NCBI RefSeq assembly: GCF_036669915.1
Contig: NC_089312.1
Span: forward strand, 1,050,801 to 1,114,800
Direction of reading: 5' to 3'
Source of the DNA: Pocillopora verrucosa
Taxonomy: Eukaryota; Cnidaria; Anthozoa; Scleractinia; Pocilloporidae
DNA: 64,000 nt
Shown here: positions 10,654-23,500 of the stretch, in pieces
How the letters are laid out: each line of letters opens with the position of its first letter
How positions within the stretch are numbered: position 1 is the first letter of the stretch
Program-made: the position numbers and the translations under genes
The notes under the pieces: generated by a model
The model's database searches: none
What the model was told of the DNA's origin: nothing
The model's input: the letters and a program-made list of their open reading frames with translations, nothing else

Positions 10654-13600
10654 AAATTTCCATAATTTATTCCCGGTTACCATAACGTCGAAAATTTCCC
10701 ATAACGATTACTTCGTGGGTGCGTATCGAAAGTGGTTTTGCCAAAGGTAAGCCCGCAACTCCACGGCCCAGCGGGTCAGCGGCCCGCGGTATTCTTAAGG
10801 TCCAAGGCCTGGCGACTCACTTTACTGCCACCTCTCCAATGGGTGCTCCAATATGTCACGCTCTTGTAGCTCGTGGCAATAAAATGATAAAGATGAAATC
10901 TGAGAACTTTGAGAATGAATGTCTGTTTAGCCGGCAGGTTCTGTGATTAAAAAACGTTCAAAGACTAAACATTTTCCCCATGCAAAATGAAAGGAGATGT
11001 AGCAAAGCTTGCAAATGGTTGAAAATATAAAAAAGCACGAGCACAAAGACTTGCCATTATTCGTCTTCAGAGTTCACAATTTTGGTATGTATATGTTGTC
11101 CGCTGACCATGAAAAGTAGCAATGAAATGAGCCGCAGGCCGCGGGCTGCTCTTGGCAAAACCCTTTCAAAGAGACGTTGGTAAAACCTAACTTTGTCTTT
11201 TTTTCCTTTCTGACTTTTACTGGGCCTCATTTTGTTGTTTTGCATTGTATTGTTTCCATTTAATACTCTTAGATACATATTTAATTAGCCGTAGCAACAG
11301 CGCTATTTGCAGCTTGAAAATCCTCTACATAACATGACATAACGCTATAAATATCGGTGCAGTAACCAGCTTAACAGTTTAAAATAAATTTTATCTTGTT
11401 ACATATCAAGGGTTTTAGTTCTTTAAAAATGATATGATTATCGAGATTAACCTTTTTGTTATTTACAAGTAAGTTAGACTCCATTGCCGTTGTTCAAATT
11501 TGCAGCCGTTTTGGCTGGAAAAAGACAGCAAATTCTGTTCTTTTTTTTCTGTAAATAGGGCAGATCACATACATAAACTGGGTTTTGATATAGTGCTTTT
11601 GGAAGGAGTTTGTCTCTTGCGGTGGCAGTTTTACTTGTAAATAGCTGATTAATCGCCAATAGATTACTGTACTTACAACTGACGCAGTTTCGTCTCAAAA
11701 TCCTCTTCATGACGTTGTAAATATAGTACTCGAGCGAATCAATTTGATCCATCAAGAGTTGTAGTAATTTTAAAAATTTTGCAATTATACAGATTAACCT
11801 TTCGTCAGTTGTACCGACAAATTCTGCTTTCCTCTCTGTTGAATTGAGCACACTTATCGACCACGTGAACTGAGTTTTACGATTCAGGGCCCGCTTTTTG
11901 AAAGAAAATTCAAGAACAAAGTGGTAAAATTAAGCTAATTTAGGGTTAAACAGGTCTCATTTACGATTTGAATAAGTCAGTTTTCCAGTGATTTTCATCA
12001 GCATCATTTTCGCTGCTTGAGGGTCGACGACGAGTGTTACAGGAGAGTAGTGAACCTTGATTGACCAGTATGATTAGGATAATTAGCTTGTGAAAATCCG
12101 TCGTCATAAGTGTTTTTCAAGGTGCAATTACCTGACGTATTTCAGCGACAAAAAAACTCTTTGTTGAAATCATAGACACGATCTAAGTTCAAATATTCAT
12201 AATCCACAGAGCGAACTTTGAACGACGCCAAGGTACATTCTAGGTTAGTACAAAAATTAACGAACACCGGAAGTCTTCTCATGGCGACATATGAAGATGC
12301 CGTGGGTTTTGCCAGTGTTTGAAAATATGATCATAAAATTTGTTCGTTGGTTATTTTTCCAGATAAATAATGAGCTATTTCTTCGATGCTGAAGTTACCT
12401 AAGTAGAACGCCAGCAGTTCAAAATAAATCCGTTTCAGTTGTTGATTAGAGAAGATTCGGTTTTTTTTTGTTACATCTTTATTCTAAATGACCTGCAAAT
12501 TATCGGTTTGAAGTAAAAGTACCAGTCACATACAGTGTACTTTAAAAAAATAACTGGAAAAATTATTAAATCGTAGGCACACTTTGATTTAGATAGTTAT
12601 TGAGAAGTGATTTGTAACCATCAGCCGAGCTATTTATAAGATATTAATTCTAATGATATTTATCAATAATGGTAGATCTGTCTATGAGTCACTTCAATTT
12701 CAGTATCAGAGAGTTGCTATGATGGCGACTCATCTTGCACAACTATCGTTAATACTTAAATTTAGTTATAAATTAGTGTTCGTTTATTCGAGGGAAATAT
12801 TCGATGAGTTATAAAAATTTTTTGCTTTCGTGCAGATAGAGAACTAATCTGCAGGGTTTGTATTAAACTTAATGTAAATTTTAACTTTGTCAACAACCCG
12901 TGACATACTTATGCAATTATCACTGTGAAACTAAGGTGTGGTCCCAGAGTGCATGTGTATTTGAACCTTCTTTTCGACAGGAATAACGATGATTTTGATG
13001 CAATTATCTTAATAGGAGACAACCTTGCATTAGCTTTAATGCAAATAGGAAGCTAATGAAGGACTCCTTTAATGGCAAATCATAGCCTACGCCCTCACAC
13101 ACATAAATGAACGAAGTGACGTTACATTAAAGTGGTTGAACTTAAATAAACACTGTTGCCGTGTCTCAGCTATTTTATAAATGACAAGCTTAAGAACGAA
13201 AATGGCTAGGAAATAGCGAAATAATTTTCTTTCCTTTTTTTTTGCGTAGAATGCGAGACTGATTTGGCTTTGATGCAGTTCAAAAGAACTTCCTATTCCT
13301 ATTGATCTAGGATGTAGAGACTCGATGAATCTCTCACCGGTTTAGATCCTTGTAATTTTTTTTGTCGTTCATGTTGCTGCTTTTGTCAGGGACAAAAAAA
13401 AGTTACAACCTGAAATTGTTGAACTGAAATTTTTGTATTTTGAATTATCAATTCTTTTCCTCAAGTTAGAGGTTTTTGAACGAAATATTTGAGGTTTGAA
13501 AACCGTCAGAAAGTAAGTCTCTAACTTGACAACAACATTACCACCTGTTCTGTGAACTTGACTTTTGTTTCGCGGCAAATGTCTAACTCACCTTTCATTG

Positions 13601-14514
13601 GCTGAGACCTGTCCAATCAGAGTTCAGCAAACATTGGTGCTTGTTTCAGCACTGCGCTGAGCGACCCTCGCAATAGAGCAGACATTTTGTTTTGTCCTTC
13701 TTAAATGAGGGAACCAAACTTATACCATAAACAAATGGATGTACGTTGGACGTTATAAGACATGTTATTTAACGAGTGAAGAGCTTGGACAGCGTCCAGT
13801 TAAACCAGAAGCGGGTAAGTTAACGGTGGCTCTTACTGCTCGGAGTTGTATGCCACACTTGTTGATACTGTGAAAGCTTCAAATCATACATTTGTCAACT
13901 GGCGATGGTCATTCACAAAAACAACCAACCGGAGGATTAAGTGGCCATGTGAAATTGCGACTCACTTTACGTGTTATGTGATCTATATCCTGTTAAATCA
14001 CCCACGATATCCGGAATTAGATAGAGGCAAGATCGAGGAACCAAGCGCCAGCTTTAGTTGCGTTACCCTTTGTATATACCAAGCTAAAACTGACTATATT
14101 TAGCCTTGAATATTTACCTGAATGAAAGTTGGTGAAAGGAACGCATGATTTTTGTTTGGTGACTAGCAGTGGGTCAGAAAAACTTATCGATCCTTTTTTC
14201 TCTGCAAAAGATTGCGCCTGAATTAACTTTTATAAAGGTTAATCTGAGTAAAGTTTGTTAAGGCACAAATGTAGTTATAAGCTTAAAACGATCACATGAA
14301 GTGAAGCGTACATTTGTGCAATTCGATCGGGCTCAGTGACCCTTTGTTATTGTAATGACTCTCGCTTTCTTTGTTCGAACTTTATTCAGCTCAACCAAGT
14401 CTTCGCACAGCTTCCTGCTGGACATCAAACACTCAAACAGACGCTCGAACTTCTGATCGAAGCTTCGGGGAGGCTTCGAACGCTTCGAAAACGGCCGATT
14501 CTTGGAACTGGAGG
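10654..14514. other. WDR54 3' UTR, intergenic DNA and LDB promoter/5' UTR
   Basis: About 3.9 kb with no exon I can support. The longest unexplained open frame is 125 aa on the minus strand (11474-11851); it has no recognisable domain and a composition like translated AT-rich DNA. The last ~700 bases probably hold the LDB promoter and 5' UTR, with ATTGG/CCAAT motifs near 13597-13620 (TTTCATTGGCTGAG, TGTCCAATCAGAG). Confidence 0.55.
10878..10883 (+). terminator. Candidate poly(A) signal AATAAA for WDR54
   Basis: AATAAA 225 bases after the WDR54 stop codon, the first on this strand. Confidence 0.6.
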
Positions 14515-17500
14515 ATGCCCAGTGTCCCGCTTCCAAGCCCAAGCTATTCAACGGGGTAAATTATACAGCATAATCTTTATAATTTTTTATTTTACGGTAC
14601 GCTGCGGCAAACCCGCTTTGGATCGACGCATTTTTCTTGCTTCCGTCGTGATCATCGATGCATGCAAGCGTAATAGACATAGCCTGATTTCAGACGGGGT
14701 GCTTTGCAGTTTTGCAACTCGTTCTCTTTGCGTGTTTGCCGCTTATTGAGTTTGTATAATAGGATCGAAACGACACGGCGCAAAAAGTTAATCGATCGAT
14801 TACCAATCTTTCCTTCTCACTTCAGGCGTCATACTCCGTATTACACCCATCCAGATGTGAGAATCTATGAGCTCAATCGTCGCTTACAGCACCGGATAGA
14901 GGTAAGGCGATGTCAAGGGTTGCTAGCATTTGTTACTGTACCGTGAAAGGCAAAAGCAGATATGTTTTTCACCGCGAGGGTCGTCACGAACTTAGGAAAC
15001 GATCGTTGGTACTGTCTGTGGGGTCATATGGACAGATTTCACTCGAGTTTAATTTTACAGGGTGAAACTGCCGAAGATTTACACTCGAAAGGGAACTGGC
15101 TTGCTAACAAAGGCCTACGATAGCTCTCCATTATTTATTGTAGTATTCAAGTGATGCCAAAATACAATATGTTTTGCTCTTTGTACCCAGTAAAGAGATA
15201 AAGTAATATTGATCGTGAGGTTTTTGATTTGTGAAATAAAAGGAAAGCAAGGAGGTTGCAGAGGAGTTGTATCATAGCTTTCCTAACCTTTACAGTCCGT
15301 TAAAATGAATTTTATTAGGCATACAGTCAGATAACGATATGTCCATTCCAAAATGAATTTATTAATGATCTTCAAAACATTATTAATGCCTACTTAGTAT
15401 ACTTAACAATTGCTGAAATATTCTGTCGGTAGTTTAGCCCATTGTTATCATGTCACTTGTCAAACTGCTGTTACTGATCCTTTTAGAGAAATATGAGAAG
15501 CTCTTCCTGTTTAAGTTTTTCTTCCCTACTTCATTGATAATGCAACCAAGCCCATTATTTACAGCCAAAATACATACCAAAGAGAAGTTTCACCACAAGA
15601 CAGTCTAAATGAATATATAAAGTATCATCTGTAATAGCTAAGCTTCTGAACATGTTTAATACTAGGAAATTTTACATACCAACCTTTCACTTAACTATAC
15701 AATTCAATTTCTTAGAGTGAAACTTAATCCACCTTGTTTTGAAAACACAAGTGTAAGGAGTGGTCCATATATATTTGGGTCAGGTAAACCGAAAAGTTAC
15801 CACAAAAATTTATATCACAGATTTAAGAATTCCATTGACAGAATATATCATTTCCTATTACTTAAAGTGGTAACATCTTGTACTCCATGAAAACTTGCAA
15901 GGAGAGGCATTTATGAAAAAAGATTTATAATGTTTGAAAAGAAATGTATCAAGAACAGTGTGGAGAATATTCATAACGATGTTAGGGTGTTAAAGGTTAA
16001 TGTCTGCTAATCTCTTTTTATTTCAGGATGCTGATAATGTTTGGTGGGATGCATTTGCATCAGAATTTTTTGATGATGACGCTACCCTGACATTAAGCTT
16101 TTGCTTGGAAGATGGGCCAAAAAGATATTGTATGTCTCACTTAGAGCCTCTTTAAATCCTTAATGACCACACCTTTATTCATATTTTTTAGTCATTTTTG
16201 TTAACTTTTTGTTAACTTTTTTACCCCTTTACTTGGATATAACTAGATTTGCAAGACTTGAATTTCAGAATCTGGTAGAAAATGCTGGGAAAATATGTCA
16301 CAGTCTGTAACTTCCTAAATATTGATGAGAATAGTGCCATATTTATTGTCCTTTTTCTGATTGGTCTATTTATCTGTTAAAGCAAATTATTGTTAAATAG
16401 GAGAAACAAAACTTTGGGTGAATAGAGAGAACTGTAGGGCTGTGTTAGCCTCTTTTCACCAGCATAAGCATGTTTGGGATTTTCTTGGAGGCCACATTTG
16501 GCATCATGTTTTTTTAATAAACACATATTTAGCAAAATTTGAATTAAAAAAAGGCTCCTTGTATGGTTCTCTGGAATGTCTAAACCCTGTGGAGAGATTT
16601 AGGAATTTAAGAAACTTAAAATTTATGGAACTTAGGATGAAATCTCTTAAGGCATTTGCAACAATATACAATTTTATATGTGAGTGTGATAGAAATATTT
16701 ACAGGGACAGTGCATTGCTCTTTAGTCTCACACTTTTAATGTTTTTTTTCCCTTTTTTTTTTTAAATTCTTTTAGCTATTGGACGGAACTTGATTCCAAG
16801 ATATTTCCGAAGTATATTTGAAGGGGGAGTCAAAGAACTGTATTATCATGTGGTGCAGCCAAAAGAGTCCTACCACAACAACACTAGTACAATAACATTA
16901 GACTGTGAAAATACAACGATGATTACACATCATAAAATGCCAGTCTTCACCAAGGTTTGTATCACAGGTGGTCTGCTCCTTGTTGGGTGGTCATAAGTTT
17001 TGATTAGGTAAACATAAACACTTCATAACCTTGTCCAAATTGAGGATTAAAAATCGAAAATTTGTCACATGGAGAAGCTTTCCTTGTAGTAAGATAAGAT
17101 GTGGTACAACAGATACAAAATTAAACTTTCAATTCAATAGTGACAACAATTCTTAATTTTAGTGACCTTTGTGTGACAGGGTACAGCATCTTACATGTTA
17201 ACCCTTCAACTTCAAAGATCTGGTTGTTAATTGTCCTCTCTAGTTGTTACACATTTCCTTGTAAATTGGTTACAAGAATTGGGTGTTAGATCAAGATTAC
17301 AACTTTTACTGGATTGGTTTGAGTATTCTCATTATCTCTTTGCCGACCAAAGTATGGATGTTGCAGGGAGGAGTTGCATGTCTATCTCTTCTGGGTTAAG
17401 ATTCAGTTCACATTTGTTTGGCCGAAGTGACTTCAGGGAAAATGAAACTTTAAAACCAAATTTTACAGTTTTAGTGTAAACACAGAAGTGACCAACCAAA

Positions 17501-20500
17501 TTAGCAGAAACGCTTCTCAGCCATCTTATATTCCTTCCATCCTAAGCACTTATTGACATGATTTAATTTAGTTTGAAGTCATTGTTCTTTCCCTGTGAGG
17601 TGATTAGTCAAATTGATTCATGAGACCCTATTAACAGTAGTGACACAATAATTTTCAGCCATAGCTGTACTTATCTATATTTTGCATTGGTTGAAAGATT
17701 GCGATATACAATATGTATTTGCCCTCCAGTAGACAAACAGGATGGTCCCATTGACTCTTAGAGGGAGGGTTGAAGGGTCCATATCCCCTTTCCCCACCAG
17801 ACTTCTGATGGAATATTGATATTTTTTATTAGATTTGTCTAATGTCTAATTGCAGGGGGGGGGGGGGGGTGGTGGATGGAGATTGTTTGGGAAGTAAACC
17901 TCCCTCCCTTGATCCACCCCTGATCCTCCTGATATATTAGACTGGAATTTTGATCTATTTATGTTTAGTAATGAAAGACCTTTTTTGACAAACACCTTAT
18001 ACATGTGTGTTCTTGTCATGTCGCAGGTTTGTACAGAAGGCCGTTTGTTACTGGAGTTCACAATGGATGAACTGATGAGGATAAGAAACTGGCATTTTGC
18101 CATTCGGCATTACACTGAAATGATCCCACGGAATGTCATTGTTGGGGCTCAAGATCCGAACTTTTTGGATCAGTTGTCCAAGAATATTACAAGACAAGGA
18201 ATGACAAATGTCACCCTGAATTATCTAAGGGTAAGAATGGGGAAATTTATTTTGGAGAAGTTCAGGTCAAGTCATAAGGGAATGTCATTTCTGAACTCAG
18301 GTCATTGTGGTCTCTTTATGGGTTCCCTCACAGCACACCCAGAAACATTCACTGAATGCTGAAATGTGAATTTTAACATGACCTTTTTATGTTTTTTAAT
18401 AACTGGTTCTTCTTCTCAAAATACTGTGGTCCTGGTATATAAAATAATGTACAACTCTTTCTTCATAAAACTTTTTTCCAACCTTTTTTGTTAAAATTTT
18501 TTTGTGATGAGAGCTTTGCTCAGGCAGCAAACCGATGTATGAGTGATGCAACACACCCATGGCTATATAAATGTGATAAAGGAATATTCCCTAAAATCTG
18601 CTATACAAACCAGTCGGTGCTGATAATTTGTTGCCTGTGTAATGTTATCCTTCTGGCTTTCCCATTATGATTCTTTCTAAAAACAAACCTGTTGAATTTC
18701 TTACAGCTTTGCGTCATTCTGGAACCAATGCAAGAGCTCATGTCTCGTCACAAAACCTACAACATGAACCCCAGAGGTGAGCTACTGCAAGTCTCATGAT
18801 TTGAACCTGTATTTAGTTCTAAGCTGTAAAGAGACTTTTTCCCATCATTTTTTTCAGATCTTAATGAAGGATTGAAAAATTATGTAAAGATCTTCATATT
18901 AAAATAGGAGTTTGCGAAGCTCATCTGAAGTGGCTCAAGAGATATTGATTAGGCATCCAATAAGATTTCAAACAAGTATTCTTAAAGGAACAGATCATTA
19001 CTAATCCAAAAAGACATCATTTGTTTCTGTCGTTTGCCAAGACTTTTCGTATAATGTTACTCATTTATCTTTGATTATCTATGCAACATGCATAATATGA
19101 AATAAAACTTCAAATGTTCAAACTTTAGACAAAAATGATTTTTTGTGTCTGCAGATTGTTTGAAATCCACTCTTTTCCAGAGATGGCAAAGAATGTGTGC
19201 CCCTCCAGGTATTTAGCAAATTATATTATTCTGCTTTTTTCGTTTTTTCAGAATTTGAACTGATTTCTTTTTAGAATTTGGCATAGCATTTTATTTCAAA
19301 TTTTTGGTAACTTTGCTCTATGGTTTCTAATTTAATTTAGAATGTATTTAAATAAATTGTGATTGCCCAGGTTTAGTTAGTTCTGAAGAGGACTACTGTT
19401 GGTAACAGAGACTGAATTTATGACACACTGAGCAGAATTCATAATAAGAGGCTGATGATGATTTTGCTGGGGGTTGTCAAAATGATGATCATTGAAACAG
19501 TCTTCTACAGGACTTCCCTTAACTGTATGATCAAACATCATGAGAGACAGTTTTCTTTTTCAGTTTCCAACACTTTCCTGTAAAAAATGGTTTGTCAAAG
19601 TGAGTTGGAAACTAGCAAATTTTTCTGTCTACTTTGAAAAAGGTGCCAGCTATTCCAAATGTCTGTGGCTAAATATACAGCATGGAAGCATGACATTTAT
19701 AACCCTTAGTGTGGCATACTTTGCATCACAATCTGGTCACTCAAAGTCTTTTTGACAACCCTGAAAAAATTATAGTATGACTTATGAAGGAAAAAAAACG
19801 AAGTAAACTAGAATTGTAATACTCAAGGATAATTCAAAAATGAAAAGTTTGAGAAATAAAAAGTATACCTTTAAGTGTCCAAAGTGTCTCTTAGATAAGA
19901 TAGACAATGAGGGTATGCAGAACAAGCAAGGGATTAACCCTTTAACTCCCAAGATCTAATTGTGAATTCTCCCTTCTAGCTTCAACTCATTCCCTTGTAA
20001 ATTAGTAACGGGAATTTGGTGATAGATCAAGATAACAACTTCTACCCGTCTAAGTTTGAATATTCTCATTACCTGTTTGCTCAATAATGTATGGAAATTA
20101 TAGGGAGAAGGTACATTTTAATCACTTCTGGGAGTTAAAGGGTTAAAGGAAATAATTTGCAAAATGATTACCATTTTGCACAAGCTGAGCTAACTGATTG
20201 ATCCTGACATACATATCTTTGCAAATCTTACCACAGATTATAACCAAGGCAATGAAATGATGTGGCAGCCAAATACTCCGACTACACCAGGTAAGGTCTT
20301 GTTTTGCCTAATTTGGTTTCACTCTGTAGGTTTTGCTAACTTAGTATTATTTTCCTTTGATTTTATTGATTTCCTTTTTAGTTTTAAACATAACATGTTT
20401 GTATTGGTTGCTTGTGTTTAGCAGAATTCCTTTCATCATTCGATAAGGTTATCCTTGTAAGGTTTTTGTAAACTCACTATCAGGGCTACTCAGAAAATAT

Positions 20501-23500
20501 TGCAAGATTTCCAAAGTAACTAATTTTTTGGCATTTGGCCAAAGTGATGGTTAAGAATATTGATTTTTTTTTTTAAATTTTCTTTTTTGGCCAGTTTACT
20601 TTTAAATTTACATTGAAGAGTCCAAAGCCCTGATAGTCAGAACCCATATGCCCAAGATCAGTTTCTTTTGAGCCATGACAAAAATGTCCCCAATGGCCAT
20701 TGGTGATGTAAAGTTTGTGCATGTTCATTAATTGCTCAAGCAGTTGATGAGATTCAGACAAGAATGCTCATAAGACCTGTCATTCAGGGCCTTTATTGTG
20801 GCAGTGTAAAGTCATGTAAATAAGTACTCAGCTGAGAAGCCAGTACTTTCAGCCCCTAAACATGGCCACCCTGGTTGAAAGACTGTTTCATGGCAGCTAG
20901 GACTGTATTTTAACAAGGAGCCATTTTTTTAACCTATCCAATGCATGTAAGTCAAAAATGGCTGCTGGATGATGATCCTAAATTAGAAGAGCACACATCT
21001 TATATATACCTGTTTTACCCCAAAGGATCCCCTTTTCCTAAACTTCTTGAGAGAACCTTGACTGGGCAGCCTGCTTCCAAAAAAGGTTAGCCTCAGTTCC
21101 AATCTTAAACAGTGTTTGATCATAGGTAGACTGGCTTGGTCAACATAGGGTAGCCAACGTTTTTTCCACAGGAAAACCAGCTTGATACTTGACTACGATC
21201 GTCTTAAGGCCTTTTGTCTGGGGAATTTTGCAGTTTAATTCTGTTTTAAAAATGAATCAGTCTTAAAGAGTCAAATCTTGTGGTCAAACACTGTTTGAAA
21301 TCTTAGAGAGAGCATGAAATACTTAAAACAGGGATCCAAACTGCAGCTGCACTGTGTATTTTTAGTAGACATTGCAGACAACATTCAAGTGTCTTCTGTT
21401 TTTCAGAAACCCAACTGCACAATTGTAAAGCAGATTTGGGCTCTTCTGTGCCCTGGTTGATGTTTTTAAAGCATCTTATCCTAGTGTTACCAATTTCCCA
21501 GAATTGACCTTTTCAATTAATACAAGGCTGTTGCAAAAAAAGTCTGCTATATTTTGCAACAGTGCAATCATTGTTTCGCTGAAAACGTTTCGCTGTTGAA
21601 GAATTTTCCGTATTAAGCAGGCGTTTAAGTTAGAAATATTGTAAATAATTTAGTTTTTCCAACTTTATTGCAAAAACAAAATAAAAATCCCCTAATCCGC
21701 ATATGCAACACATATTTCCAGAGAATTGCTATCAACATTCAAGTCTACCAATTTTCCTGAGGTCTCTTCACCATGTCTTAATAGGAAATATTTTTTACAA
21801 GTTAGTCGCGAGCGTTGGAGCAAAAAAAAATTGAAGTCTAAGTACCTGTTGAGAATTTTCACCGTGGACTTTTCCATTTCCAATTCAGAGATTTTAGTAG
21901 AGATATCCTTTATCCTGTAAAATTTATTTCCACGGAGTTAGGCCTCGCACTACGTCCTAAAAAGAGGAAGACATGAGGATATAACCCCAGTCACTCCCCA
22001 CTTTATGGTCAGATGTTGTATCATTAAGCCACAGAGAATTCTGTGGTGCGTCAGGTCATTTGAAATGGGACGCGCGTCTTTCATACTGCCAGAGTCGGCA
22101 GTGTCAAAAGCGTCCCGAGCGAAGATAGAGTAAAAATTTTGAGCTTAGACCCTCATCGAATAAAGAATGTTGGCAGACATTTTTCCTGAGCTTAAGTAAA
22201 ACAAAAACCTGAGAATTCAATAAATTCTATTTTTGCTAGTGGATTAAGTGATAATGGTAACTATAGGGTGACGGTGAAGATGGGAGACATCTTACCCGCA
22301 AGCAAGCTAGTAAGGCAGCAGTTTAAATTGTTATCTTCATCAACTCACTCTAAACCGAGGGTTCCCTTTGTGAGTTTGTTTTCTTTCTTACTTCTCTCCT
22401 ACAATTCCTGAAATTAATGAATTAAGTTTCTTGTTTCCCACCAGCAGAAACGCCTCGTGCTACGAGGACAAGGCGGAAACGGAAACCTACAAATACAAAC
22501 TCATCGACCCCTAATACTGGGATGAACAGCACTTCCAGCAAAAAGAAGTCGCCAAGTGCGTCCGGGTTTACTCTGGCGACCCAGGATGTAATGGTTGTCG
22601 GCGAACCTTCTCTGATGGGCGGCGAATTCGGAGACGAAGATGAGCGGCTCATTACAAGGTGAAATGTTGTTCTGTCATTGATAAAAAGAGGTTAAGCCGT
22701 GCTCACACGAGTTAGTTTCTCGTAACAATTGGTGCAGATGTCAAGGGAACTTTTGTTTTATTCATTAGCGAAGAAAACGTGTCAGTAGTATTTGATAAAG
22801 AAAATTTGCTAAACCCGAAGTTAAGTTATGGGTGTAGTGTACTTCAGAACCCAGTAAGTTTTACCTGCGCTATCGAAAGTATTATAAATTTCAAAAAAAC
22901 TGATCGCGTTTTAAGGTTTCAAGAATTGACTTCAAGTGTGCTTAAAATTCGATTATGGAGGCCGCCATTTTGATTCTTGCTCAGCAACCTAGCCACTCGC
23001 CTTCGACGTAAAGAACACTCTTTTCCCAGGACACGACTTCTTGTTCAAAAACCCACGTCGGTGTCTACTAAGGATAAAATATTGCGTTTTCGTTTCATTG
23101 TCGAGCAACATTAAAGGAAAAGTTGAAAAGGAAACCAGCTAGTGTTAATGCGGCTGTTGAGGAAAACGTAGAAGTTCCAATGAGACCTTGCACTACTGCT
23201 AAAAAAAACTAGCAGGCTTCGACGAGATTCGAATTAATGTGTGGGAGCCAGGTACTTAAATCTAGTCGAAGCCTTGATTTTCGTAGGCTTCTTTTTAATA
23301 GTAGTTTATTCCCTTATTTGAACCTCTATAATGTTATTTGAAATGTTACCGTAGGTAATAAGCACAGATAGTTCATTTAGATTATTCTTAACCCTTTGCA
23401 CTCTAACATCAGTATGTATATTCTCCATACTGCTCTCTATAAATTCTTAAGGTCCTGACAAGGAGAATTTGTTTAACAGTCGAGCTTTTTTTAGTTGGTG

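Noticed and set aside
11474-11851. 125-aa open frame on the minus strand
   Set aside because: No recognisable motif, no codon or exon context, and AT-rich composition; most likely chance.
14371-14514. LDB translation start at 14371
   Set aside because: That codon is TTG; no ATG occurs in frame between the stop at 14356 and the ATG at 14515.
14336-14749. 137-aa open frame over the LDB first exon
   Set aside because: Overlaps the LDB first exon in another frame and crosses its donor; a shadow frame.
16418-16765. 115-aa open frame inside an LDB intron
   Set aside because: It runs into a T-rich polypyrimidine tract of the next acceptor (ending MFFFPFFF) and has no domain; an intronic chance frame.
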